From a virus: DNA of 31,035 nucleotides. The stretch spans positions 1-31,035 of the IMG/VR virus record IMGVR_UViG_3300030389_002524; one strand, written 5' to 3'. The translations under genes and the position numbers were made by a program. Within the stretch, counting starts at the first letter, position 1, and each line of letters opens with the position of its first letter. A model generated the notes under the pieces. That model had not been told where the DNA came from. It worked only from the letters and a program-made list of their open reading frames with translations, and did no database searches. Of the stretch, positions 22,748 to 30,600 are shown piece after piece.

Positions 22748-23648
22748 TAATTTGTTCAACTAATGCTAAATTTAGTGTTTTTTTACCATTAATCTCAAAC
22801 CCAACATTATTTTTGATGCTTTTCATCATTATTGGTTTGTCAATTGGTGTTGGTCTTCCCCCTGTATCATTGTCTTTTACCTTTCTAATATGTATGTAGT
22901 TATTCATCCAGTCAGTTCTGTGCTGTGTGTATCTATGTATAACAAGAAAGTCATCTGCTCTATTTACAAACTTGCCCCCACCCTCTACATCACTTGCAAG
23001 TGGTGGTATAGGATGACCTGCATATTCGTGTTGTAATGGGTGTTTAATTCTAAGTGCGTTGGTTGCTGCGTGTGTGGTTAACCATATACTTATATTGTTT
23101 CTTTTACAAAATAATCTCATTTCACTTGTTGCTTCATAATCGTATTCGTGTCCATTTAAACCTTGCAATATATCCCGATCTTTTACCAAACTATTATAAG
23201 GGTCTATTAAAAACCCATCAAAAGACCAAGCATTTTTTACTGCTTCTGCAAATTTAATTAGCTGTTTATATGTATATAATTCTGAAGTATCTACAAATTT
23301 AAAATGGTCAAATATAAATTGACAATGCTTATCAAATCTGTCTGTTGGTACTTTATTAATTGGTTGCGAATCTAAAAACTCAACAAGTTTTTTTATAATT
23401 GTATGTGGGTCATTCTCACTACTAAAGACAAGCCATTTTAATTTATGCTTTAAAGAATAAAGTAACATTAAAAAAAGTGTTACAGTTGTTTTGCCTGTAT
23501 TGGCGTGTCCTAATATTAAATTAAAATTACCTTTTTTAAATCTGAAATATTCATCTATTTCTGGAAGATCTAATTTATAACCCTCATTTAACTTACCTTT
23601 TCTTATCTTAATTAGTTTATCAATCTCGTCATCATAGTTTATGAGCAT
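22734..23648 (-). CDS. RecA/DnaB-like AAA ATPase (replicative helicase-like)
   Basis: The 304-residue protein has Walker A GHANTGKTT (residues 47-55), Walker B GFLIDPYNS with D149, and ISIWLTTHA (residues 187-194) as sensor strand. A region VEGGGKFVNRADDFLVIHRY resembles the DnaB/RepA-type loop and Arg-finger part. It is a single RecA core without the N-terminal primase-binding domain of full DnaB helicases. It probably unwinds or loads at phage replication forks together with the SSB-like proteins encoded just upstream. No phage DNA polymerase or primase was found, so host replication proteins are probably used. Confidence 0.8.
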   Translation of the reverse strand: MLINYDDEIDKLIKIRKGKLNEGYKLDLPEIDEYFRFKKGNFNLILGHANTGKTTVTLFLMLLYSLKHKLKWLVFSSENDPHTIIKKLVEFLDSQPINKVPTDRFDKHCQFIFDHFKFVDTSELYTYKQLIKFAEAVKNAWSFDGFLIDPYNSLVKDRDILQGLNGHEYDYEATSEMRLFCKRNNISIWLTTHAATNALRIKHPLQHEYAGHPIPPLASDVEGGGKFVNRADDFLVIHRYTQHRTDWMNNYIHIRKVKDNDTGGRPTPIDKPIMMKSIKNNVGFEINGKKTLNLALVEQINAPF

Positions 23649-23661
23649 TTAGTAAATATAA

Positions 23662-23919
23662 TCAAAAAGGTAAATCATCTCTGTCAGGGCTGTGATCTTG
23701 TGAAGTAACCTCTGGTTTTATTTGATCTTTTTCTTTAAAATATAATGTACCTTTTTTACTAAGTAGCATTTCTATTTCGTGGTAACCTTTTTCGTTCATC
23801 TGTTTTTTCCAATTCTCAATATTTTTTTCAAGTGTTGGTATGTGAAACGACATTCTTGTTAACCACTCTTTATATTGTTTGGCATAAATGCCTTGTACGA
23901 AGTTTATATTCTTATCCAT
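23662..23919 (-). CDS. Small protein with SSB-like acidic tail, 85 aa
   Basis: The start chosen is ATG 23919 (MDKNINFVQGIYAKQYKEWL), an 8-base overlap with the upstream stop. A longer frame from 23979 lies inside the neighbour. The body contains LTRMSFHIPTLEKNIENWKK and IEMLLSKKGTLYFKEK, a mixed alpha/beta pattern, and the C-terminus ends SPDRDDLPF. The terminal Asp-Asp-Leu-Pro-Phe resembles the partner-binding tip of single-stranded DNA-binding proteins. With the OB-like protein next door it may form a two-subunit SSB system. Role is inferred. Confidence 0.55.
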   Translation of the reverse strand: MDKNINFVQGIYAKQYKEWLTRMSFHIPTLEKNIENWKKQMNEKGYHEIEMLLSKKGTLYFKEKDQIKPEVTSQDHSPDRDDLPF

Positions 23920-24286
23920 TGTATACATAATTTTCAAATTTTCTTGCAAGATTAAATATATCATCTTCCGACCAATCACTTGTATTAGCTAATAAATCGG
24001 TTGCCCTATTTAAACTGCTTTGTCTTATAATGTACTTTTGCACATCATCTTTTGGATTGCTATAATTATGAGTTGCTTTTGCAGGTAATAATTTAGCTTT
24101 ATTTTTTACTTGATCTAAGTTATATGTCACTTCATCTCCAACATTATACGACATTTCTTTTGTTGTAAAAACATTTGGATTGTGACCATTGGCGAATTGC
24201 ACCACATATTTATTCATTAGTGCGCCATCTTTTGTATTAAAACTTTCTTTTTTAATTATTGATTTTATCGTGCTAGTATATTCCAT
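23912..24286 (-). CDS. SSB-like / OB-fold replication protein, 124 aa
   Basis: The product starts MEYTSTIKSIIKKESFNTKD, then MNKYVVQFANGHNPNVFTTK and MSYNVGDEVTYNLDQVKN, a strand order fitting an OB fold. The helical C-terminus (VQKYIIRQSSLNRATDLLAN, then DIFNLARKFENYVYNG) is a segment I know from marine phage ssDNA-binding proteins. It has no acidic tail of its own. The next gene provides one. It lies directly upstream of the helicase unit. Confidence 0.6.
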   Translation of the reverse strand: MEYTSTIKSIIKKESFNTKDGALMNKYVVQFANGHNPNVFTTKEMSYNVGDEVTYNLDQVKNKAKLLPAKATHNYSNPKDDVQKYIIRQSSLNRATDLLANTSDWSEDDIFNLARKFENYVYNG

Positions 24287-24298
24287 TTTACTAATATA

Positions 24299-24499
24299 TT
24301 ATTTTTTTGAATTAAAATATTGTTCACTATTTCTGTTATGTGCTATCTCATCTTTTGCTGATAGTAACCTAACCTTTATTTCTTCGTCTCTTAATTTGTG
24401 TTTAAGTCGTTTATTCTCAAGTTCAAGTTTCATATTTTCCTTAAGAAGTTTTGTTTTATCTTTTTCTAATTGTTCTAATCTTGCTAATAAAAAATCCAT
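24299..24499 (-). CDS. Short coiled-coil protein, 66 aa
   Basis: The product is a single charged helix with clear heptads: MDFLLARLEQLEKDKTKLLK, then ENMKLELENKRLKHKLRDEE. It would dimerise as a coiled coil. No other domain is seen. It follows the 78-aa gene at one base. Function unknown. Confidence 0.55.
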   Translation of the reverse strand: MDFLLARLEQLEKDKTKLLKENMKLELENKRLKHKLRDEEIKVRLLSAKDEIAHNRNSEQYFNSKK

Positions 24500-24500
24500 T

Positions 24501-24737
24501 TTATCTATTTAAGTGTATTTCTAATGTTTGATCTTCTAGATCTTCAATATAGTCATCGTGGAGTAAATCTGTAATATCTATATTGTCTTTATATACTTTG
24601 TTTATGGTCGTATGCTCGTATGTACCTGTACCATTAAAGTAGTCCAATTCTGCTTCTATGAATGTATATTCTATTGTAATATGGCTGTTAAAAAATTTTA
24701 AATCAGCAATATGTTTTGTGGTATTTGATTTAATCAT
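24501..24737 (-). CDS. Hypothetical protein, 78 aa, first gene of the replication unit
   Basis: The product begins MIKSNTTKHIADLKFFNSHI and contains EYTFIEAELDYFNGTGTYEH and NKVYKDNIDITDLLHDDYIE. It is acidic and beta-rich. It lies directly behind a terminator, a TTGTTATATTTG element and the AAATAAACATAA leader, so it opens the unit that carries the SSB-like and helicase genes. It may be a small regulator. No family is recognised. Confidence 0.6.
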   Translation of the reverse strand: MIKSNTTKHIADLKFFNSHITIEYTFIEAELDYFNGTGTYEHTTINKVYKDNIDITDLLHDDYIEDLEDQTLEIHLNR

Positions 24738-24753
24738 TTATGTTTATTTGATA

Positions 24754-24765
24754 CAAATATAACAA
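24754..24765 (-). promoter_or_regulatory. TTGTTATATTTG promoter-like element before replication unit
   Basis: The minus strand reads TTTGTTATATTTGTATC, then AAATAAACATAA and ATG 24737. TATATTTG is an exact match to the flavobacterial -7 box. The terminator T-run of 24779-24811 ends 17 bases upstream, where a -33 element would be expected. Confidence 0.6.
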
Positions 24766-24778
24766 ATTATTGTGATAT

Positions 24779-24811
24779 AAAAAAATAGGGGCTAACAAAA
24801 GCTAACCCCTA
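24779..24811 (-). terminator. Rho-independent terminator after the NinG-like gene
   Basis: Minus-strand stem TAGGGGTTAGC / GTTAGCCCCTA (11 pairs, two wobbles) with a TTTT loop, followed by seven T residues. It lies just behind the stop of the NinG-like gene. Confidence 0.9.
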
Positions 24812-24839
24812 AATAAATAAACATAAAATCTCTATGAAG

Positions 24840-25220
24840 TTATAGAGATGCGTTCAAACTCTTATAATGATCAATCATTTTTAAGAGATCAAAATTATTA
24901 AATTTTTTTGTATTTCGTGCCAATAAAAAAAGATTTTCTGCTTTATTTGGACTTATTGCATTTAATTTTAAACCAAATTTGTATTGTTCACCTGATCTGA
25001 ACATATTACAACCCACACATTGTACTTGACAATTATCTTCATTCCATCTTGTTATATAATGCTTTCTACTTTGAAAATGACCACATTGCATTTTTCTCCA
25101 ATGATCTTTTTTACCACAAGTAAAGCATTCTACATAACCTTTATCATCTGCATTTCTTCGTCTTATATATTCAGAAAAAACTTTATCTAAAGATTTTATA
25201 ATTTGTTTTCTGGATTTCAA
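24840..25220 (-). CDS. ninG: NinG-like recombination protein
   Basis: The 126-residue protein has the Cys/His framework of lambda NinG proteins: ECFTCG (C32, C35), MQCGHFQSR (C46, H48), YITRWNEDNCQVQCVGCNMF (C64, C68, C71), then a helical end. NinG helps process recombination intermediates, and the zinc-binding fold resembles HNH nucleases. It is somewhat shorter than lambda NinG because the N-terminal part is missing. It lies behind the AT-rich repeat and before the strong terminator, suggesting a small own unit. Confidence 0.75.
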   Translation of the reverse strand: MKSRKQIIKSLDKVFSEYIRRRNADDKGYVECFTCGKKDHWRKMQCGHFQSRKHYITRWNEDNCQVQCVGCNMFRSGEQYKFGLKLNAISPNKAENLFLLARNTKKFNNFDLLKMIDHYKSLNASL

Positions 25221-25295
25221 AAATTTTTGTTATTTTTTACATTATACAAGTATTATATAATACTTATATTATAAATATACTTATATATAAATATA
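25221..25295. repeat. AT-rich region with palindrome and tandem ACTTATAT repeats
   Basis: This intergenic stretch holds the perfect 18-bp palindrome AAGTATTATATAATACTT at 25248-25265, followed by two near-copies of ACTTATAT.ATAAATAT at about 25262-25293. It is almost pure A/T. It sits between the tiny basic protein gene and the NinG-like gene at the boundary of lysis and replication modules. It could bind a regulator, act as an easily melted origin, or be a leader of the NinG gene. No function is shown. Confidence 0.5.
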
Positions 25296-25430
25296 CTATC
25301 TGCCTTGGCCTATATATCTTTTTTTATAGTTTTTACTATTTTTAACTTTGCTTGATTTTGTTTTAGAGTGTATGCCTTTTCTTTTTCGGCTTTTACTTTT
25401 ATATACTTGAACTTTTAATTTACGAGCCAT
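25296..25430 (-). CDS. Small highly basic conserved protein, 44 aa
   Basis: The product begins MARKLKVQVYKSKSRKRKGI and ends SKNYKKRYIGQGR. About half of its residues are Lys or Arg and it has no acidic residue, so it may bind DNA or RNA. I know the 'K.Y.SKS..KRKG.H.KT.....SKNYKK.Y.GQGR' pattern from many marine phage genomes, where its role is unknown. The start overlaps the stop of the preceding membrane peptide gene by 11 bases. Confidence 0.7.
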   Translation of the reverse strand: MARKLKVQVYKSKSRKRKGIHSKTKSSKVKNSKNYKKRYIGQGR

Positions 25431-25551
25431 CTTTTGTTATATAGTATAAAAAAATACCACTTAAATATGATAATAAAAAAAATAAAACAATATAATATAT
25501 ATTAATATGTGACTCACCACATATACCTAATAAGTGTTCTAATACTTCCAT
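25420..25551 (-). CDS. Single-pass membrane peptide, 43 aa
   Basis: The product begins MEVLEHLLGICGESHINIYY and continues with one hydrophobic helix (IVLFFLLSYLSGIFLYYI), ending TKDGS. It lies between the holin gene and the basic peptide, overlapping the latter by 11 bases. Similar 'LLG.CGE.H..' peptides occur next to such basic peptides in related phages. A lysis accessory is plausible. Confidence 0.6.
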   Translation of the reverse strand: MEVLEHLLGICGESHINIYYIVLFFLLSYLSGIFLYYITKDGS

Positions 25552-25553
25552 AA

Positions 25554-26012
25554 TTATTTCTTAAAAATACTTGTTGCTTTTTCTGTAGTTCGTCCACCAA
25601 AATATGCTAAAACAACTGCCATCATTACTTTTTCAAAAGTATCATTCCATACTTCGTTTATATGAAATGGTATGTTGTCAACACTATCTAATATGCCAGC
25701 AAAAGAAAATATTACAATACACCAAACAAGTACAATAGGTCTAACATTCTTACTTAACCAAGAATCACTGTTTGCATCGGCTTGCCATCTATTAGTTATT
25801 GCTTCGATCTCTTTATTTTGTTGCTCGTAAATAAGCTGTTGTAAACGAATTTTATCTTCATTTGATATTTTAGATCTCCCTATTTCTTTAATGGCTTCTT
25901 TTGGGCTTGTAACGCCCTGTAACACGCTACCAAGTGTAGGGTTTACTAATCCTGCTGCACCAAGCAACATTTTACCAATTGTTGTATCTTTAAATTTTTT
26001 CTTATCAGGCAT
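25554..26012 (-). CDS. Holin of the 3-TM type
   Basis: The 152-residue protein has a Gly-rich N-terminus (MLLGAAGLVNPTLGSVLQGV), a charged central helix (LQQLIYEQQNKEIEAITNRW), then RPIVLVWCIVIFSFAGILD and a C-terminal hydrophobic segment (VMMAVVLAYFGGRTTEKA). The WLSKNVRPIVL and YFGGRTTEK features match the GTA_holin_3TM family. It would form the membrane pore that releases the endolysin. It directly follows the M15 peptidase gene with an 8-base overlap. Confidence 0.75.
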   Translation of the reverse strand: MPDKKKFKDTTIGKMLLGAAGLVNPTLGSVLQGVTSPKEAIKEIGRSKISNEDKIRLQQLIYEQQNKEIEAITNRWQADANSDSWLSKNVRPIVLVWCIVIFSFAGILDSVDNIPFHINEVWNDTFEKVMMAVVLAYFGGRTTEKATSIFKK

Positions 26013-26469
26013 TTGTAATATCTATATATTTTGTTTTGCCATCATCTCTAACAGCTTTTAATATTCTATTTCTATTTTTATCATCTGATACATAACTAAT
26101 ATGTACCCAATCAGGGTTATCTTCGTTACCAAACTCCCAAATCATCTGATCAAAGTTTAAGTTATCTTTAATATAGTAAAACATTTCAGCATTTGTTTTG
26201 TGTCCGTAAATATCATCTAAGTCCATTGCTTTGCCTTGACAATGTTGTGATCTTGAACTACCACCAATTGCTTCGTTTAGTGCTGTGCTTCTATAAAATG
26301 AATTAATTTTTATAGGTCCACCTACCCATTTTCTTAATGGCTCGAATATTTGTTCAGCAATTAATTTCATATTACTTAAAGCATCACCGTTGGGTGTGTT
26401 ATCAATGCCTAACCTTAATGCTGTAACACTTTTGGTTGCTTCTTTTTCAGATATGTGCTGACTAATCAT
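26005..26469 (-). CDS. M15-type peptidase endolysin
   Basis: The 154-residue protein carries SFYRSTALNEAIGGSSRSQH, then GKAMDLD and NPDWVHISYV, giving the zinc ligands H76, D83 and H123 of the M15A (DD-carboxypeptidase-like) fold. It has no signal peptide, so export would depend on the holin. The family cuts peptide cross-links in peptidoglycan. The gene lies beside the holin. It is of usual length for a single-domain M15 endolysin. Confidence 0.85.
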   Translation of the reverse strand: MISQHISEKEATKSVTALRLGIDNTPNGDALSNMKLIAEQIFEPLRKWVGGPIKINSFYRSTALNEAIGGSSRSQHCQGKAMDLDDIYGHKTNAEMFYYIKDNLNFDQMIWEFGNEDNPDWVHISYVSDDKNRNRILKAVRDDGKTKYIDITNA

Positions 26470-26475
26470 AATTTA

Positions 26476-26811
26476 TTAATTTGTAGCTACCCTTGTGTAT
26501 TTTGTTTTTTCTATAACACCCTGTATTTCTTCAACAGGTACTTTAATAGATAGTGAAATACCTGCATCCCATCTGCCAACTAAATTTCTACCTCTATATA
26601 AAAATATAACAGGCACAGATTTAATTTGTGATTTTATAGATGCTTTTTGTTCTTCTAATAAAGCTCTAACAATTTTAGCACCCTGTATTTTATTAAGGTC
26701 TTTATAATCGTTTCTGTAATTCCAAGAACTGTTTATATGTAAAACTGTGTACTCTTGTGAACTACTTATTGCATATACAAATAATGCAATGAGGACAAAT
26801 ATCTTTTTCAT
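26476..26811 (-). CDS. Secreted thioredoxin-like protein without cysteines
   Basis: The 111-residue protein has a signal peptide (MKKIFVLIALFVYAISSSQ) without lipobox. The mature part reads EYTVLHINSSWNYRND, then KIVRALLEEQKASIKSQIKS and VPVIFLYRGRNLVGRWDAG. The helix, the Ser-Val-Pro and following strands resemble a thioredoxin fold, but no cysteine exists in the whole protein, so it is not a redox enzyme. It lies between a membrane/coiled-coil protein and the endolysin. It may bind or protect a partner in the periplasm. Alternative: an unrelated secreted protein. Confidence 0.5.
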   Translation of the reverse strand: MKKIFVLIALFVYAISSSQEYTVLHINSSWNYRNDYKDLNKIQGAKIVRALLEEQKASIKSQIKSVPVIFLYRGRNLVGRWDAGISLSIKVPVEEIQGVIEKTKYTRVATN

Positions 26812-27089
26812 TTTTGTATAATTTCATATAATTTCTCATCTATTTTATCTAGTTTTTCAGAGTTCTCTTGTACTTGCTCTGCTGTATTTTCAATAGTTTC
26901 CCTTATCAATTGATCTTTTAAATCATATTCTGTTCTTGTTAGCTCTGGTTTAGGTAATTCTTTTGCTAACTCTATTTCTGCTGTTAATGTAAAATAAAGT
27001 CCAGCAAGAGATATTGCACCTGCTAAAATTAATCCTATTGTTTTTAAATCAAGTTTTACTTGTGTATCTTCATTCAGTACTTTGCTCAT
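26808..27089 (-). CDS. Membrane-anchored coiled-coil protein, 93 aa
   Basis: One hydrophobic segment at residues 16-36 (TIGLILAGAISLAGLYFTLT) is followed by a long charged coiled coil (LIRETIENTAEQVQENSEKL then DKIDEKLYEIIQK). The layout fits a lysis accessory such as an i-spanin-like protein or a small holin relative. No spanin partner with a lipobox is visible beside it. It overlaps both neighbours. Confidence 0.55.
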   Translation of the reverse strand: MSKVLNEDTQVKLDLKTIGLILAGAISLAGLYFTLTAEIELAKELPKPELTRTEYDLKDQLIRETIENTAEQVQENSEKLDKIDEKLYEIIQK

Positions 27090-27339
27090 TGTTTTCTATT
27101 TCTTGAATCGAGCCATCTTCTAAATTAATATTGACCTTGCCATATTTACCTTGTAACTTTTGCATATTTTTATTAAAGTCATTTTGAGTTTCTAAATTGT
27201 CTTTTACTAAGTTATTTATCTCAGAAAGTAAAAGTTCTCTTTGCTCATACTTTTGACCTATTGCAATATAGTTTTTAGTTTTACTATCAAATAATTCTTT
27301 GATATACTCTAATTCTGATTGTTCTAATTTTTTACTCAT
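27070..27339 (-). CDS. Coiled-coil protein, 89 aa
   Basis: The product begins MSKKLEQSELEYIKELFDSK and has a long helix through YEQRELLLSEINNLVKDNLE, then a short beta turn (KYGKVNINLEDGSIQEIE) and an acidic end. No membrane segment is seen. It follows a TATATTTG element, so it is first in the lysis cassette. Similar proteins with a 'GKVNINLEDGSI' end occur in many phages beside lysis genes. Function unknown. Confidence 0.55.
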   Translation of the reverse strand: MSKKLEQSELEYIKELFDSKTKNYIAIGQKYEQRELLLSEINNLVKDNLETQNDFNKNMQKLQGKYGKVNINLEDGSIQEIENNEQSTE

Positions 27340-27355
27340 AATTTTATATTTTATT

Positions 27356-27363
27356 CAAATATA
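27356..27363 (-). promoter_or_regulatory. TATATTTG promoter-like element before lysis cassette
   Basis: The minus strand reads ACTATATTTGAATAAAATAT, 16 bases before ATG 27339. TATATTTG matches the flavobacterial -7 consensus exactly. It lies in the 29-base gap after the 106-aa gene. No TTGT precedes it and no AAATAAACATAA leader follows. Confidence 0.5.
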
Positions 27364-27368
27364 GTAAA

Positions 27369-27689
27369 TTACCAACTAGGTCGTAATACAACATCAGTTG
27401 GATTTTCTAATTTATCAATTTGACCTGCAAGATTGCTTTTCATAGAATCTACATCTAATCCAGCTTCAAGCCATTTTGTTACATCAGACTTTTTTAATTT
27501 ATCATATTCAATAAAATTATCTTTGTCATATACAACACCATAAGTACCTATCATACTAACAGATATATCTCCTTTGTCAGCATAATAACCCCAATGAACA
27601 TTGTATATTACATTATCGTGATCTTCCTCTTTTAATTTTGCATCAAGAGCATTTATCACCCATTTGTAACTTATTTTTGTTTTTGCCAT
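27369..27689 (-). CDS. Tail fibre-linked conserved protein, 106 aa
   Basis: The product begins MAKTKISYKWVINALDAKLK and holds VIYNVHWGYYADKGDISVSM, VTKWLEAGLDVDSMKSNLAG and a C-terminal KLENPTDVVLRPSW. The 'ISYKWVI..LD.K......D.V..VHW.Y' and 'NP.DV.L.P' patterns match a widespread small phage protein (DUF7936-like), often encoded beside tail fibre genes. It may be a fibre accessory or unrelated. The start is 2 bases from the fibre stop. Confidence 0.6.
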   Translation of the reverse strand: MAKTKISYKWVINALDAKLKEEDHDNVIYNVHWGYYADKGDISVSMIGTYGVVYDKDNFIEYDKLKKSDVTKWLEAGLDVDSMKSNLAGQIDKLENPTDVVLRPSW

Positions 27690-27691
27690 AA

Positions 27692-30600
27692 TTATTTACT
27701 TTTTAAAATTTCTATCTCTTTTTTAAGCTCTTGTATTGATTGCACTAAATAAGGAATAATACCCTCATAATTTAGCGACAAGTCGCCATCTACATTTTTA
27801 TTTACTAAATTAGGTAAAACCTTTTGCACTTCTTGCGCTATAAATCCTGCATCTTCTTTTTTACCTATTTTGTGAGCATCTGATTTGTCGTTCCAGTCAA
27901 ACTCAACAGGATTTAATTTTTCTATTTTGTCAATACCATTAGATATTGTTTTAATATTTTCTTTATATTTTTTGTCTGATGGGCTTCCGTTTTGTGTTAA
28001 ACCTCCTGCAATTATTAAAGCACCATTACTAATACCAAACTCGTGTCTTGTATGTATTCCACCTGAGCCATCATAGTCTCTGAAAAATAATTCATCATTC
28101 GCTTCTCCTTGAAAATCAAAGAAAGTGTTTGCATTGTTAGTGTGTATTCGCATACCTCTATTCGAGCTACTTGCAGTTATTACATTACCAAAATATAAGT
28201 TTGAACTACCTCCACTACCTATTGCTACATCCCCACTTCCATTAATTAACATTCTTTGGTTTGAAGGTGGGTTACCACAGTCGCTATTTGTAAAAAACTT
28301 AATTGTAGCAGCTGATGCTATTTGTAAATCATTTGTAGTAGTACCCTCAAGATTAAATATAGCTTGTTTGTTTCCGTTTTGATCTTGTAATTGTAAACCA
28401 TTATCTTGACTTGCACTAGCTCTTTTTATTTGTAATTGAGTAGCATCTCCGTTACTTGAGAGCAATACATTTCCTGAACTATCAATAGTAAACGGAACAG
28501 TACTTCCTTGCCTTATTCTAATTGCTTTTGAGGTTCCTAAATCTATACTTGCTAAATTACTTGAATGCCCTAAAACTATGCTTCCGTTATCATTAGCAAA
28601 ACTAACAATGTCTGAAACTGCGCCAGAATCAAAAAATCCTCTTACTGCCGTTATATTTCCTGCAAAAGTTGCGTCAGTACCGCTTAAAGTTAAATTGACC
28701 CCTGAGTTTGTTTCAAGTTTTAAAGCACCTCTTTTATTACCTAAGTGAGATACACCAAAAGTATTATTTATAAAAAATTGTTCTGCATCTGGATTAGTAG
28801 CTGTATTATATATACTAAAGGCAGTCGTGCCATTTTCGCCAGATTGTATTCTAATTTCTGGGTATTCACCGCTACCTGGATGTAGTAGATTTATCACACC
28901 GCCATTAGTTGATGCAGTGCCTACATATACATTACCAGCAAAAGTTGAATTCTGTGAAGCATCTATGGTTAAAGCATTTGTGCCACCAGTTGAAAACCCT
29001 AAAGAATTTGTAGTTGCTCGATACATACCAGAATCAGAATCCGAGTCAAATGAATATGATGGCGTTGAAGCAGAGCCATTAGCAAACCTACCTTGAACGC
29101 TTGCTTTTATAGAGCCAACAACATCTAATTCATAACTAGGCAATGTTGTCGCAATTCCCAATCTTATATTTGTTAAATCAAAAACAAATGGTGCTGAACT
29201 TGAAGCTGTATTAGTTCCAGAAAGTATTCTTAGATAATCGTTTGTTGAATGAAAAGCGTCAATGTGTGCCGCTAAAGTACCACTAGTACCTTTATGTAAA
29301 ACTATTTGCCCGCCTTCATTTGCATTTGTAGCCCCGATAGCCAATTTTGCTTCAGTTCCTAAACTTGTAGTTCCAATGCCTACACTTCCTGAACTGTCTA
29401 TTCGCATTCTTTCATTTGAATTAGTCATTATTCTATAAGGATGATTAGATAAAGTACCTGTACTCATCCCATTAGTAGCATCAGGGTAAATAAAACCATC
29501 TATTGAATTATCTGCACTTCTTAAGTGTATTGCACCAGCTTTTGAATTAACTTTGCCTTTAATGTGTAGTGTAGTAGCATTTGATGAAAACGAGCTGGGG
29601 TTTGTTTCGTTAAGTCCTAAATTACCTGAACTATCAATTCGCATTCTTTCATTTGCACTCGTATATAACCTTATTTCACTAATACTACCGCTTCCTGCTC
29701 TTAATTGTAATAAACCACCATTTCCATTTTCATTACCTGCTATATGTACTGATGCACCTCTACTATCGATACCTAATCCACCACCACCAACAACTATTTG
29801 TGCATCATCTGACCCGTCAGAAGTATTTGATGAAATCAAAGTAGTTCCACTAAGTTTAATATCCCCAGAACTATCTATACGCATTCTTTCTGTTGAAGCT
29901 GTACCGAAAGCTAATGTATTACTTGCAGGTCTAAAAATAGTATTACCTGTTGGTGTAGAAACATTACCTGTAAATTTTATACTATCTGATGCTATAATTT
30001 GACCTACAAAAGTTGCTGAAGTTGAGCTGTAGGTTGCAACATCTGAGTTGTTTATTCTAAGTTTGATTTCTTGACCTGATGCTGCATTTAAAAATGTACC
30101 CCCAATATGATTTTGTAGTAAAGCATAACTGCCTGTTCCGTTTTGGTCGATATGTGAAAAACCTGCGTGGTCGGAATGTCCAATATTACCAATATGAGCT
30201 TTACCAAATTCAAAACTTGTGTCATTATCTACTGATGCACTTATTGAGCCACCTAAAAATAAATCTTTGAATCTGATATTAGACACTCCTAAATCGACAG
30301 CATTGTCATTATTAGCTGTTGCAGTAGTCGGGCTTATTGCAGAAGCAGCATCATTTATTCTAAGTCCAATAGACCCTTGTGTTATTGCAATATCACCACC
30401 TATATCTTTTTTTATTATACCTGTTCCTATTGTTACATTACCTAAAGCAACAGTTAAATTAGCACCAAAAAAAGCATTCTGCGAAGAATCTAATGTCAAA
30501 GCCGCAGTTCCACCATTAGTTTGAAGTATTAAACTACCACTTGACCCTCTTAAAAAAGTATTTGTGTCATCAGCACCTAATAATAGATTAACATTATTAG

